Below, in pieces: positions 34,991 through 44,219 of a stretch of DNA of 64,000 nt. This DNA comes from Pedobacter ginsenosidimutans (GTDB lineage Bacteria; Bacteroidota; Bacteroidia; Sphingobacteriales; Sphingobacteriaceae), in assembly GCF_001442625.1 (NCBI RefSeq), contig NZ_LMZQ01000006.1:186001-250000 (forward strand). Reading direction: 5' to 3'. The notes under the pieces are model-generated. The model made no database searches. It was not told the origin of the DNA and saw only the letters and a program-made list of their open reading frames with translations. Every line of letters begins with the position of its first letter. Within the stretch, counting starts at the first letter, position 1. Both the position numbers and the translations under genes were made by a program.

Positions 34991-35366
34991 TAGAGAAGAT
35001 ATCATGCTTTTAGTGGATACATTTTACAAAAATGTTGCGCTTAACAAACAGATAGGCCCAATATTTACCGATGTTGCCAAAGTAGACTGGTCGCACCACT
35101 TACCTAAAATGTACGATTTCTGGGAAAGCATCCTTTTCGGAAAAGCAATTTACAAAGGCAACCCCATGCTTACCCATTTTGCCTTGAATGAACAAACGCC
35201 CCTTCAAGCTGAAGCCTTTGAGACCTGGAAAAACCTCTTTTTCCAAACTGTCGACGATCTTTTTAAGGGAGAAAATGCCAATCTGATTAAACAAAAGGCA
35301 CAATCTATTGCCGATTTAATGCATTTTAAAATAAATTCTCCTCAATCGAAGATTAAAATTGTATAG
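34971..35366 (+). CDS. Group III truncated haemoglobin
   Basis: A 131-residue two-over-two globin. Group III features are HHLPKMYDFWESILFG, YKGNPMLTHFALN with the probable proximal His69, and FETWKNLFFQTVDDLF. It binds haem and probably handles O2, NO or related ligands in the cytoplasm. It overlaps the preceding membrane protein gene by 20 bases, which suggests a shared function. Confidence 0.88.
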   Translation: MKKDIHNREDIMLLVDTFYKNVALNKQIGPIFTDVAKVDWSHHLPKMYDFWESILFGKAIYKGNPMLTHFALNEQTPLQAEAFETWKNLFFQTVDDLFKGENANLIKQKAQSIADLMHFKINSPQSKIKIV

Positions 35367-35401
35367 ATTTTCTGCTTTGATTTAAACTGCTTTCTTTATA
35401 A

Positions 35402-35422
35402 ATTTAGTTAACCAAACTAAAT
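35402..35422. promoter_or_regulatory. Inverted repeat just before the SRPBCC gene
   Basis: ATTTAGTT and AACTAAAT are perfect eight-base arms around AACCA, ending six bases before the ATG. It is a candidate repressor operator or leader hairpin. Confidence 0.45.
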
Positions 35423-35428
35423 CAAATT

Positions 35429-35965
35429 ATGAAATTCCTCAAAATCTTACTAGGCATCATTGTCGTATTGGCAATAATCATCATTGTGGGTGGCTTCTTC
35501 TTGCCTAAAAGTTATACAGTAAGCAGGTCTACTGTAATCAATGCTCCAGACAGTGTCATTTATAAAAACATTGCCGACTTTAAAGAATTCTACAAATGGA
35601 ATCCATGGGCAAAAATGGAACCTTCAGCAAAAACTACATACGGTGGTGTTGCAGGTGAGCCAGGCCACATATACGAATGGAAAGGTAAAGAAACAGGAAG
35701 TGGCTACATGAAAATAAAAAGTGTAACACCTAACAAACAGGTAGATATCGAATTAAAATTTATTGAGCCTTTTGAAAGTTTAGCGGATACAAAATTCGAC
35801 ATTCAGCCAGAGGGAAGCAGCAATAAGGTAACCTGGACAATGAGTGGAGAAAATAACCTGATCAGTAAATGGATGTGTGTGTTTGTGAGTATGGACAAAA
35901 TGATTGGGAAAGATTTTGAAGATGGGCTAAAATATTTGAAGGAAAAATCGGAAAAGGGAGTCTAG
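35429..35965 (+). CDS. Membrane-anchored SRPBCC (polyketide cyclase-like) protein
   Basis: A 178-residue protein with one N-terminal membrane helix (about 5-26) and then a START/SRPBCC domain (SRSTVINAPDSVIYKNIADF, FYKWNPWAKMEP, KVTWTMSGENN). Such domains form a hydrophobic pocket for a lipid or small ligand. The ligand is unknown. A hairpin repeat and terminator follow. Confidence 0.8.
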   Translation: MKFLKILLGIIVVLAIIIIVGGFFLPKSYTVSRSTVINAPDSVIYKNIADFKEFYKWNPWAKMEPSAKTTYGGVAGEPGHIYEWKGKETGSGYMKIKSVTPNKQVDIELKFIEPFESLADTKFDIQPEGSSNKVTWTMSGENNLISKWMCVFVSMDKMIGKDFEDGLKYLKEKSEKGV

Positions 35966-35969
35966 AACG

Positions 35970-35997
35970 CGGTGTCATCCTGAGCGGAGTCGAAGAC
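35970..35997. repeat. REP-like copy with CCTGAGCGGAGTCGAAG core
   Basis: GGTGTCATCCTGAGCGGAG followed by TCGAAGACC, a third copy of the short core seen at 5283 and 34016. It starts four bases after the SRPBCC stop. Confidence 0.55.
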
Positions 35998-36092
35998 CCT
36001 ATTAATGATGGATGATGGAAGCCTAAAACGCAAGAAAAACCTCTGCGCACTCTGTGACTTTCCTCTATTCTCTCTGTGGTTAAAACATAACT

Positions 36093-36119
36093 AGCCTCTC
36101 TTTTGAGAGGCTTTTTTTA
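36093..36119 (+). terminator. Terminator after the SRPBCC gene
   Basis: AGCCTCTC pairs perfectly with GAGAGGCT around TTTT and runs into TTTTTT. Confidence 0.88.
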
Positions 36120-36160
36120 CGTCAATTTGCAATCATCCAAACAATTGTGTCGGCTTTGCG

Positions 36161-36204
36161 TTAAAAAAGCATTAAAAATCAGTTAATCAGCGATTAATAT
36201 TTTG
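36161..36204 (+). promoter_or_regulatory. Four tandem 11-bp TTAA boxes before the two-component operon
   Basis: TTAA begins at 36161, 36172, 36183 and 36194, exactly 11 bp apart. The third and fourth units read TTAATCAGCGA and TTAATATTTTG. Head-to-tail half-sites at 11-bp spacing are how OmpR/PhoB-type regulators bind, so this is a likely autoregulatory site of the response regulator encoded 35 bp downstream. Confidence 0.6.
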
Positions 36205-36238
36205 TAATTCCCCATTTTTTAGATTACTTGCCAACAAA

Positions 36239-36916
36239 ATGAATTTATTACTTGTAGAAGATGAACCGAGCGTTGTATCTGTAATTTCGAGGGGTTTAAC
36301 CGATGAAGGATTTACCGTAAGTATAGCTCCTGATGGTTTAATCGGGAAACAGATGGCTATAGAAAACCAGTTCGATCTGATTATCCTGGATATTATGCTA
36401 CCTGGAATAAATGGTTTGGAACTCTGCAAAATCATTAAAGAACAAAAACCAAATACGCCTATTATTATGCTTACGGCATTGGGTACTACAGAAAATGTAG
36501 TAAACGGACTGGATAATGGTGCTGATGATTATTTAATAAAGCCATTTAAATTTGCTGAACTTTTTGCAAGGATCAGAATGCTGTTGAGGCGATATCATGG
36601 TGTGGTTTCGCAAGATCAGATTATCTCCATAGCAGATCTCCAGCTTAATTTAAGCGCAAAAACGGTAAAACGAAACCAACAGGAAATTATACTTACGGCA
36701 ACAGAATATCGCCTGATCGAGTATATGGCCAAAAACAAATCAAAAATTTTATCGAGGATAGACATTTTAGAAAACGTTTGGGATATCGACTTTAACCTTG
36801 GCACCAATGTGGTTGATGTTTATGTTAATTATCTTCGCAAAAAGATAGATAAAAATTCAGATCAGAAACTCATTCACACTGTTGTAGGCCTGGGCTATAT
36901 ATTAAAAGAAAAATAA
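36239..36916 (+). CDS. OmpR/PhoB-family response regulator
   Basis: A 225-residue response regulator. The receiver domain has the phosphoacceptor Asp51 (LIILDIMLPG), the acidic pair near residues 7-8 (VEDEPS), a Thr in MLTALG and Lys in YLIKPF. The winged-helix DNA-binding domain follows at about 125-225 (LTATEYRLIEYMAKN, NVVDVYVNYLRKKI, VVGLGYILKE). Its stop overlaps the start of the sensor kinase gene by one base. It probably binds the 11-bp repeats at 36161 and 38386. Confidence 0.93.
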   Translation: MNLLLVEDEPSVVSVISRGLTDEGFTVSIAPDGLIGKQMAIENQFDLIILDIMLPGINGLELCKIIKEQKPNTPIIMLTALGTTENVVNGLDNGADDYLIKPFKFAELFARIRMLLRRYHGVVSQDQIISIADLQLNLSAKTVKRNQQEIILTATEYRLIEYMAKNKSKILSRIDILENVWDIDFNLGTNVVDVYVNYLRKKIDKNSDQKLIHTVVGLGYILKEK

Positions 36917-38268
36917 TGGAGATAGCCAAGAAAATTACCTTACTTTTCGCCATTTTATCGGCAATTATTATCTCCTTATTAAGTGGTTTTGTTTGGTATT
37001 TTTCTAACGATTTCGCCTTTGAAGATTTTTATAAACGTTTAGAAGCCAGGGTTAACATTGCTGCCCAGATCAAACTATATGAAGATGGCAACAATAAAGT
37101 TTATGCTAAAATGCGTAATCAATACCTGGAACGCTTACCTTCAGAAAAAGAGTATATCATAGAAGCTGGAAAACCAACCAACAAATTGGACCGGGAGCTA
37201 CCGGCTAGTTTTTATAACCGCATAAATGCCGGATACGTAGCACGTTATCGTGTTGAGAATCACTTTTATGCCGGAAAATTCTTTAAAAATCCAAATAAAG
37301 GATATATAGTGATTGTTTCGGCAAACGATCCCTTTGGCTTCAGGGAACTAAAAGACCTCCAAAGAATCTTGATTATCGGTTTTTTCCTTTCTGTTATTTT
37401 ATCTTTTGTAGTTGGCTGGAAATTTTCCAACTACATGTTAATGCCCCTAAGAAATATAATTAAGAGCGTAAAAAAAATAAAGGCTGAAAACTTACACTTA
37501 AGGTTGGATGTAAAAAAAGGTAACGATGAAATGTCGCAATTGGCCCAAACCTTTAATAACATGCTTAACCGCTTAGAAACAGCTTTCGAAACACAGAATA
37601 ACTTTATCAGTAATGCTTCGCACGAGTTAAGAACACCATTAACTATTATTAGTGGTGAAGTTGAGCTAGCAATGAAGACCATCGAAGATACCGCAAAACA
37701 GGAAAAAGCATTAGCAAAAATTAAGGATGAGGCAGAAAGATTAGAACATATCTTAACCAGTTTACTGGGCCTGGCACAATCTGGATTTAATGGAAAAAAC
37801 CAACCCTGGGAAGAAGTGCGGATGGACGAACTATTATGGGAAATTAAAGAATCCGTTAATCAGGTACATCCCAACAGTCAAATAGAAATCGATTTCACCA
37901 AACTTCCTGATGATGATGAATTACTAACCCTACGGGTAAACAAAAACCTGATTAAGCTTGCCATCAGCAATATTGTAAATAATGCCTGTAAATACTCAAA
38001 TGAAAATCTGGTAAGCATTAGTATTGAAAGCAATGCCAATATGCTTTCTATTGCTGTAACAGATAGAGGAATTGGAATACCGCAAACAGATATACAGCAT
38101 ATATTCGAACCCTTTTATCGTGCTTCTAATACCAATGATTTTAAGGGATATGGCGTTGGCTTACCACTTTCATTGAATATTATCCGTTTACACCGGGGTA
38201 GTATTGCAATTAAATCGCAGGAAGGAGTTGGCACAGAGATTAAGGTTTTATTGCCGACCAAAAGTTAG
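36916..38268 (+). CDS. Sensor histidine kinase
   Basis: A 450-residue membrane kinase. Two membrane helices (about 6-28 and 155-177) bound a periplasmic sensor region of about 125 residues with no recognised fold. A HAMP linker (about 178-230) is followed by HisKA with His236 in NASHELRTPLTIISGE, and HATPase_c with SNIVNNACKYSNENL, DRGIGIP and GYGVGLPLSLN. The stimulus is unknown. It is translationally coupled to the response regulator. Confidence 0.92.
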   Translation: MEIAKKITLLFAILSAIIISLLSGFVWYFSNDFAFEDFYKRLEARVNIAAQIKLYEDGNNKVYAKMRNQYLERLPSEKEYIIEAGKPTNKLDRELPASFYNRINAGYVARYRVENHFYAGKFFKNPNKGYIVIVSANDPFGFRELKDLQRILIIGFFLSVILSFVVGWKFSNYMLMPLRNIIKSVKKIKAENLHLRLDVKKGNDEMSQLAQTFNNMLNRLETAFETQNNFISNASHELRTPLTIISGEVELAMKTIEDTAKQEKALAKIKDEAERLEHILTSLLGLAQSGFNGKNQPWEEVRMDELLWEIKESVNQVHPNSQIEIDFTKLPDDDELLTLRVNKNLIKLAISNIVNNACKYSNENLVSISIESNANMLSIAVTDRGIGIPQTDIQHIFEPFYRASNTNDFKGYGVGLPLSLNIIRLHRGSIAIKSQEGVGTEIKVLLPTKS

Positions 38269-38278
38269 TTCGCTTAAT

Positions 38279-38312
38279 GGTTAATTGTTTAAATCGTTAA
38301 AACTGGTTAACT
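38279..38312 (+). repeat. 34-bp TTAACC repeat, copy A
   Basis: Matches the reverse complement of 47519-47552 at 33 of 34 positions. It begins GGTTAATTGTTTAAAT and ends ACTGGTTAACT. A further degenerate inverted part follows up to about 38356. It lies just after the kinase stop. Confidence 0.65.
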
Positions 38313-38385
38313 GTTACTAGCCTAATGGTACAATTAACGAATTTATACAGTTAACCAAACTTACAGCCACTCCAAAAGGGAGTAC

Positions 38386-38418
38386 ACTCTAATCTCATTC
38401 TAATCTTACTCTTATTTC
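38386..38418 (+). promoter_or_regulatory. Three tandem 11-bp repeats before the Usp-like/bestrophin genes
   Basis: The units are ACTCTAATCTC, ATTCTAATCTT and ACTCTTATTTC, exactly 11 bp each. A probable -7 box TAAACTTG follows at 38437-38444, 18 bp after the third unit, so the repeats abut the -33 region. The spacing is that of an OmpR-type activator site, and the core TAATC also occurs in the boxes before the response regulator gene. Confidence 0.6.
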
Positions 38419-38483
38419 GCTATAATAACATCAAGCTAAACTTGTATAAATAATTTTTCAATTCATTTAAACAAGATATAGCG

Positions 38484-38981
38484 ATGAAAACAGTATTAGT
38501 ACCAACCGACTTTAAATTAGAAAGCATTAAAATTATTGATGCACTTGTTCAACATCAAAAAAATGAAACCTTAAACATCATTTTTGTACATGCCTTTAAA
38601 TTATCGGATTCTATAACCGATATGTTAATGTTAAGTCGCCGCAGCCGCGATTACGAAAATGTTAGCAACGAATTTTATCAGCAGATAAATCAAGCCAAGG
38701 CAAAATACCCTAGTCAGATCAATGCCATTGGAATCGAATACTTTTACGGAAGTACAGTAGCCGCTTTCAAAAACTTTATCGAAGCTTTTGATGTAGAACG
38801 TATTGCCTACTTAAAAGAATATAATTTTACGCCGATCAACAAATATAGCATCGACCCTAAAATATTAACAGAACGTGCAGGTTGCGAAGTAATCCAGCTA
38901 AATACCTTGACAGTTCATGCTAGCGAAAACTTAATCGATACAAAAATACACGAAACGCAGTTGCAAGAAGCAAACGCTTAA
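38484..38981 (+). CDS. Universal stress protein-like protein
   Basis: A 165-residue cytoplasmic protein. MKTVLVPTDFKLESIKIIDAL and NIIFVHAF match the first strand-helix-strand of the Usp fold, but the ATP-binding G-2x-G-9x-G(S/T) motif is not visible, so it is a divergent or non-nucleotide-binding member. It begins 215 bases after the kinase gene, and the bestrophin-like gene follows after 25 bases, so the last two are probably one operon controlled by the two-component system. Confidence 0.68.
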   Translation: MKTVLVPTDFKLESIKIIDALVQHQKNETLNIIFVHAFKLSDSITDMLMLSRRSRDYENVSNEFYQQINQAKAKYPSQINAIGIEYFYGSTVAAFKNFIEAFDVERIAYLKEYNFTPINKYSIDPKILTERAGCEVIQLNTLTVHASENLIDTKIHETQLQEANA

Positions 38982-39006
38982 TCATCCACACTTTAAACTT
39001 TATATT

Positions 39007-39933
39007 ATGCTGTTACGAAATAATATTCCGCTCACTTATATATTCGGAAAGATCAAAAAAGAACTCCTGTTTGTTATTGGCTACTCCATAGGTATTGTAG
39101 TGTTGTATGAAAACTTTCATGTTACACGAATTTCCATTCCTGTTGCTGTACCTGCACTACTGGGAACAATCATTTCCCTGCTATTAGCATTCCGGTCTAA
39201 CCAGGCTTACGATAGATGGTGGGAAGCCAGAATTCTTTGGGGTGCAATTGTTAACGATTCGAGAACCCTGTCGCGCCAGATATTATCTTTTGTAGAAAAC
39301 CCTTATGGCTTAGATGAGGTTGAGGCGTTTAAAGAACGTTTTATAAAAAGGCAGATTGCCTGGTGTTATGCCTTAAGCCAATCACTAAGAGGTTTTAACC
39401 CACGCAAAGGTTTGGAAGAATACCTGTGTGCAGAGGAAATCGCTTTTATTAAAAAACGTAAAAATGTAACTACTACGATATTAGAGTTGCACGCAATGGA
39501 CTTAAAAAAGGCATTGCAAGAAGGCTGGATCAATAAATATCAGCAAATAGAAATTGATAAAACCATTACAGCTTTATGCAACCACATGGGTGGATCGGAA
39601 AGAATAAAAAATACTGTTTTTCCGGTTACTTATAGTAAATACATTAACATGTCTATCCATTTATTCATCGTGTTACTGCCTTTTGGCTTAATTGAATACT
39701 TTGGCTACATGGAAGTTCCATTAGTGGTTGCCATAGCTGCGTTCTTCCTGTTGGTAGAAAAAATGGCGGTGCATCTTCAGGATCCTTTTGAAAATAAACC
39801 TACAGATACACCAACCACAACGATCTGCAGAACTATTGAACGCGATCTATGTCAGATGCTGGACGATAATAAAATATACGAGGACAAACCTCAAACCGAA
39901 TTGGCACCTGTAGGGTCATATTACATCCTGTAA
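39007..39933 (+). CDS. Bestrophin-like anion channel (UPF0187)
   Basis: A 308-residue membrane protein with hydrophobic segments at about 17-35, 44-62, 215-235 and 238-255. The motifs AFRSNQAYDRWWEARILWG and the C-terminal KMAVHLQDPFENKPTDTP are typical of bacterial bestrophin homologues, which form pentameric channels. It probably passes anions (or cations, as one bacterial member does) across the inner membrane. Its pairing with a Usp-like gene behind an OmpR-type system suggests a stress or ion-balance role. Confidence 0.88.
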   Translation: MLLRNNIPLTYIFGKIKKELLFVIGYSIGIVVLYENFHVTRISIPVAVPALLGTIISLLLAFRSNQAYDRWWEARILWGAIVNDSRTLSRQILSFVENPYGLDEVEAFKERFIKRQIAWCYALSQSLRGFNPRKGLEEYLCAEEIAFIKKRKNVTTTILELHAMDLKKALQEGWINKYQQIEIDKTITALCNHMGGSERIKNTVFPVTYSKYINMSIHLFIVLLPFGLIEYFGYMEVPLVVAIAAFFLLVEKMAVHLQDPFENKPTDTPTTTICRTIERDLCQMLDDNKIYEDKPQTELAPVGSYYIL

Positions 39934-40083
39934 TAATCAATGCCATAAAATAATCTCATCCATTGAGATGGTTAGTTAATCAAAATGTATTTGTACTGGA
40001 TAGCACAATCATTTTGAAAGGTTTATAGTGAACCAAAGCCATTCTGTTTACGAATGGCTTTGGTTTTACAATCATTATTGTGT

Positions 40084-40105
40084 AGTCAGATGTTACCATC
40101 TGACT
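40084..40105. repeat. Palindrome AGTCAGATG-TTAC-CATCTGACT
   Basis: Perfect nine-base arms. A relative in inverse orientation is at 40147-40170, and one matching at 18 of 22 positions is at 54072-54093. It lies in the 358-bp gap between the bestrophin-like gene and gyrB; bases 39934-40083 of that gap hold nothing I recognise. Confidence 0.65.
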
Positions 40106-40146
40106 CGTGATTACTAAAGGTACCCGAAAAAGAAAAATTCAGCGCA

Positions 40147-40170
40147 GTGTAAGATGGTAACATCTTACAC
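40147..40170. repeat. Palindrome GTGTAAGATG-GTAA-CATCTTACAC
   Basis: Perfect ten-base arms. Its loop GTAA is complementary to the TTAC loop of the palindrome at 40084, because the two are inverse copies of one element. Confidence 0.65.
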
Positions 40171-40186
40171 CACAATCATTGGGTTA

Positions 40187-40204
40187 TCGTCATTGCAATG
40201 ACGA
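40187..40204. repeat. Perfect 18-bp palindrome (TCGTCATTGCAATGACGA)
   Basis: Self-complementary over 18 bases. A CGTCATT...AATGACG core also ends the element at 33861-33930. It lies next to the gyrB terminator. Confidence 0.6.
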
Positions 40205-40211
40205 ATCTACA

Positions 40212-40249
40212 CAAAAAAACCTCTCCAAGATTTAACTTGAAGAGGTTTC
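40212..40249 (-). terminator. gyrB terminator
   Basis: On the minus strand AACCTCT pairs with AGAGGTT, with a further CTTG/CAAG stem, and runs into seven T. It starts 43 bases after the gyrB stop. Confidence 0.85.
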
Positions 40250-40291
40250 ATTTATTTTGCTTTCAGCTTTTTCTTTGAGCCTTTCGCTTAA

Positions 40292-42253
<1,962 letters not shown>

Positions 42254-42274
42254 TTAATTAAAAACAATAAGTAT

Positions 42275-42282
42275 CAAAAATA
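42275..42282 (-). promoter_or_regulatory. -7 promoter box of gyrB
   Basis: TATTTTTG on the minus strand matches TAnnTTTG, 24 bases before the start codon. Confidence 0.5.
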
Positions 42283-42413
42283 CGGAAATTTTGGCATTTA
42301 AACTAATATGTGGATAAATTTTGAGCTGTTAAGAGATTACAGTTAAAGCGATTAAAACAGGTTTAAATCAGGTTTTAGAAAGCAAAACCGGCATTCCAAT
42401 CCATGTCTCCTCC

Positions 42414-42866
42414 CGCTTTCCGTTATAAGTCCCGCAGAAGAAGCGGGAGCTTTCCATTTCAATCGGGTTTAGGTGGCCACAACCTGCAAATATTATGGGA
42501 TTATCGCACCAGCCCCACCAAACGTTCCTACGGAACGAAAACGCCAATTATTCAATTGGCTACCCACGAAACGTCCCTAAGGGGACGTTAAGGATTAAGA
42601 TTTCCAAATCGCAAACCGTTCCAGAGGAACGCCTCATATCTCATTTTTAAGTCTCCCATAGACATTAAGATTTAACATTTCTAATCCGACAACCCGTTCC
42701 AGAGGAACGCCTCATGGGTAGAAAAAAAATGAAACATTTTTTTCGTTCCGTAGGAACGTTTGGCGTTATGAAATTTACTATGGCCACCCTGCAACCCCAA
42801 ATAGCCATTACTAGCCATGCCACCTAAACCCGATGGCAGCGGGCATGAAATAAAGCGGACAGCGGG
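42414..42866. repeat. Large inverted structure of GTTTAGGTGGC repeats and CGTTCC palindromes
   Basis: The 757-bp gap between gyrB and the OmpH-like gene. The left part (42414-42540) reads CGGGTTTAGGTGGCCAC and then CGTTCC-TAC-GGAACG at 42523-42537. The right part (42741-42866) is a rough reverse complement, with CGTTCC-GTA-GGAACG at 42744-42758 and GCCACCTAAACCCG at 42819-42832. Between them are GCCAATT/AATTGGC, ACGTCCC/GGGACGT and two identical CGTTCC-AGA-GGAACG palindromes (42617-42631 and 42695-42709). No gene is supported; minus-strand ORFs across it look spurious. Confidence 0.7.
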
Positions 42867-42957
42867 TGTAACATTAAAATGAATGCTGTAATTGCTTTCC
42901 TCAATCAAAAATCGTTAGTATTTTACAATCGCTTATATTTATCGGATCGGCTTTAAA

Positions 42958-42988
42958 TTGGATATAAAAACTAATTTATATAAGTTTG
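42958..42988 (+). promoter_or_regulatory. Promoter of the OmpH/Skp-like gene
   Basis: TTGG (42958-42961) and TAAGTTTG (42981-42988) are 19 bp apart, an almost ideal Bacteroidota promoter, 20 bases before the ATG. Confidence 0.68.
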
Positions 42989-43008
42989 CTAAAATTTATT
43001 AAACAAGA

Positions 43009-43608
43009 ATGGAAAGAAGAACCTTTAAAACCTTTGGTTTACTTGCAACAGCAACTTTGATAACTGCTTTCTCTGCATGCCAGAACAAAGACACTAAAAC
43101 TACTGAAACTAAAAAAACAGAGGGTACTACTGCAGCGGTTTCTCAAACTGAGAAAATTGTGTATGTAAACTCCGACTCGTTACTTACAAAATATGAATAC
43201 TTCAAAGACCTAAAAGTGAAATTTGAAGGTAAGACCAAAAATGCTCAGGCAGACATGCAGGCTAAAGGTCAGGCTTTTCAAAGAGAAGTTGCACAATACC
43301 AACAATCGGCACAAACTTTATCGGCCGATCAACGTAAAAGCACTGAAGAGCGTTTAGCACGTAAACAACAAGAACTACAAACTTATCAACAAAATGCTGG
43401 TGGTGCTTTACAGAACGAGCAAGCTGCTGAGAATGAAAAACTTTATGATAAAGTTGCTGATTACTTAAAAGGTTACGCTAAAGAAAAGGGTTATAAAATG
43501 GTTTTAACTTACTCAAAAGGTAACAGCGCTATTTTATTTGCCGACGAGAGTTTAGATGTTACTTCAGAAGTAATTAAAGGCTTAAACGCAGAATACAGCA
43601 AAAAATAA
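43009..43608 (+). CDS. OmpH/Skp-like periplasmic chaperone, possibly a lipoprotein
   Basis: A 199-residue protein. The N-terminus has a signal ending FSAC with Cys24, a possible weak lipobox. A Lys/Thr-rich linker leads to the Skp-type fold: KIVYVNSDSLLTKYEYFKDL, a long coiled coil (about 75-155, with QRKSTEERLARKQQELQTYQ) and GYKMVLTYSKGNSAILFADE. Skp-like proteins hold unfolded outer-membrane proteins. Membrane anchoring would be unusual for Skp but is common in Bacteroidota relatives. Confidence 0.84.
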   Translation: MERRTFKTFGLLATATLITAFSACQNKDTKTTETKKTEGTTAAVSQTEKIVYVNSDSLLTKYEYFKDLKVKFEGKTKNAQADMQAKGQAFQREVAQYQQSAQTLSADQRKSTEERLARKQQELQTYQQNAGGALQNEQAAENEKLYDKVADYLKGYAKEKGYKMVLTYSKGNSAILFADESLDVTSEVIKGLNAEYSKK

Positions 43609-43629
43609 GCGAATAGCCATTAAAATATA

Positions 43630-43661
43630 AATGCCTCGTATAAAATCGGGGCATTTTTTTT
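43630..43661 (+). terminator. Terminator of the OmpH/Skp-like gene
   Basis: AATGCCTCG pairs with CGGGGCATT around TATAAAAT and is followed by a run of eight T. Confidence 0.88.
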
Positions 43662-43692
43662 GTGCTGTTTTTTTATAAAAGATCAAATTAAT

Positions 43693-44169
43693 ATGAACAA
43701 TCAACATCAGGAATATATGCGGATGGCAATCGAGTTATCTGTACAAAATGTAAGCGAAAGCATTGGTGGGCCTTTTGGAGCTGTAGTGGTAAAAGATGGG
43801 AGGTTGATTGCTAAATCGGCAAATAAGGTAACCTCTACCAACGATCCAACTGCGCATGCAGAGGTTTCGGCAATCAGGCTTGCCTGTACCGAATTAAATA
43901 GTTTCGATTTAAGTGGCTGTGTAATTTATACCAGTTGTGAACCTTGTCCTATGTGTTTAGGCGCAATTTATTGGGCAAGAATTGACAAGATTTATTATGC
44001 AAATACCAAGGCTGATGCCGAGCACATTGGTTTTAGTGATAAATTTATCTATGAAGAGCTAGACAAGCCGATGGAAAACAGAAGCCTGCCGGTTATCCAG
44101 CTGATGCGTGATGAAGCCCTGTCGGCTTTTAGGCTATGGGAAACCTCACCAATGAGGATAGAATACTAA
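43693..44169 (+). CDS. guaD: Guanine deaminase (cytidine deaminase-like fold)
   Basis: A 158-residue zinc deaminase. The zinc site is His55-Ala-Glu57 (TAHAEVSAIR) plus Cys85 and Cys88 (CEPCPMCLGAIYWARI). The C-terminal KFIYEELDKPMENRSLPV closely resembles the B. subtilis guanine deaminase, whose C-terminus swaps between subunits. It converts guanine to xanthine in purine salvage or catabolism. The frame extends 11 codons upstream to 43660, but that part overlaps the preceding terminator, so the ATG at 43693 is used. Confidence 0.87.
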   Translation: MNNQHQEYMRMAIELSVQNVSESIGGPFGAVVVKDGRLIAKSANKVTSTNDPTAHAEVSAIRLACTELNSFDLSGCVIYTSCEPCPMCLGAIYWARIDKIYYANTKADAEHIGFSDKFIYEELDKPMENRSLPVIQLMRDEALSAFRLWETSPMRIEY

Positions 44170-44174
44170 AATAG

Positions 44175-44204
44175 AAAAGGTGCCGGTAATCAGCACCTTT
44201 TTTA
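44175..44204. terminator. Terminator between guaD and the TlpA-like gene
   Basis: AAAAGGTGC pairs with GCACCTTTT across a nine-base loop, with T runs on the plus strand. It separates convergent genes. Confidence 0.8.
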
Positions 44205-44219
44205 TTTGGAAATCATTGT

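Noticed and set aside
42681..42908. Minus-strand ORF of 75 codons between gyrB and the OmpH-like gene
   Set aside because: It lies wholly within the composite repeat and its translation is repeat-derived.
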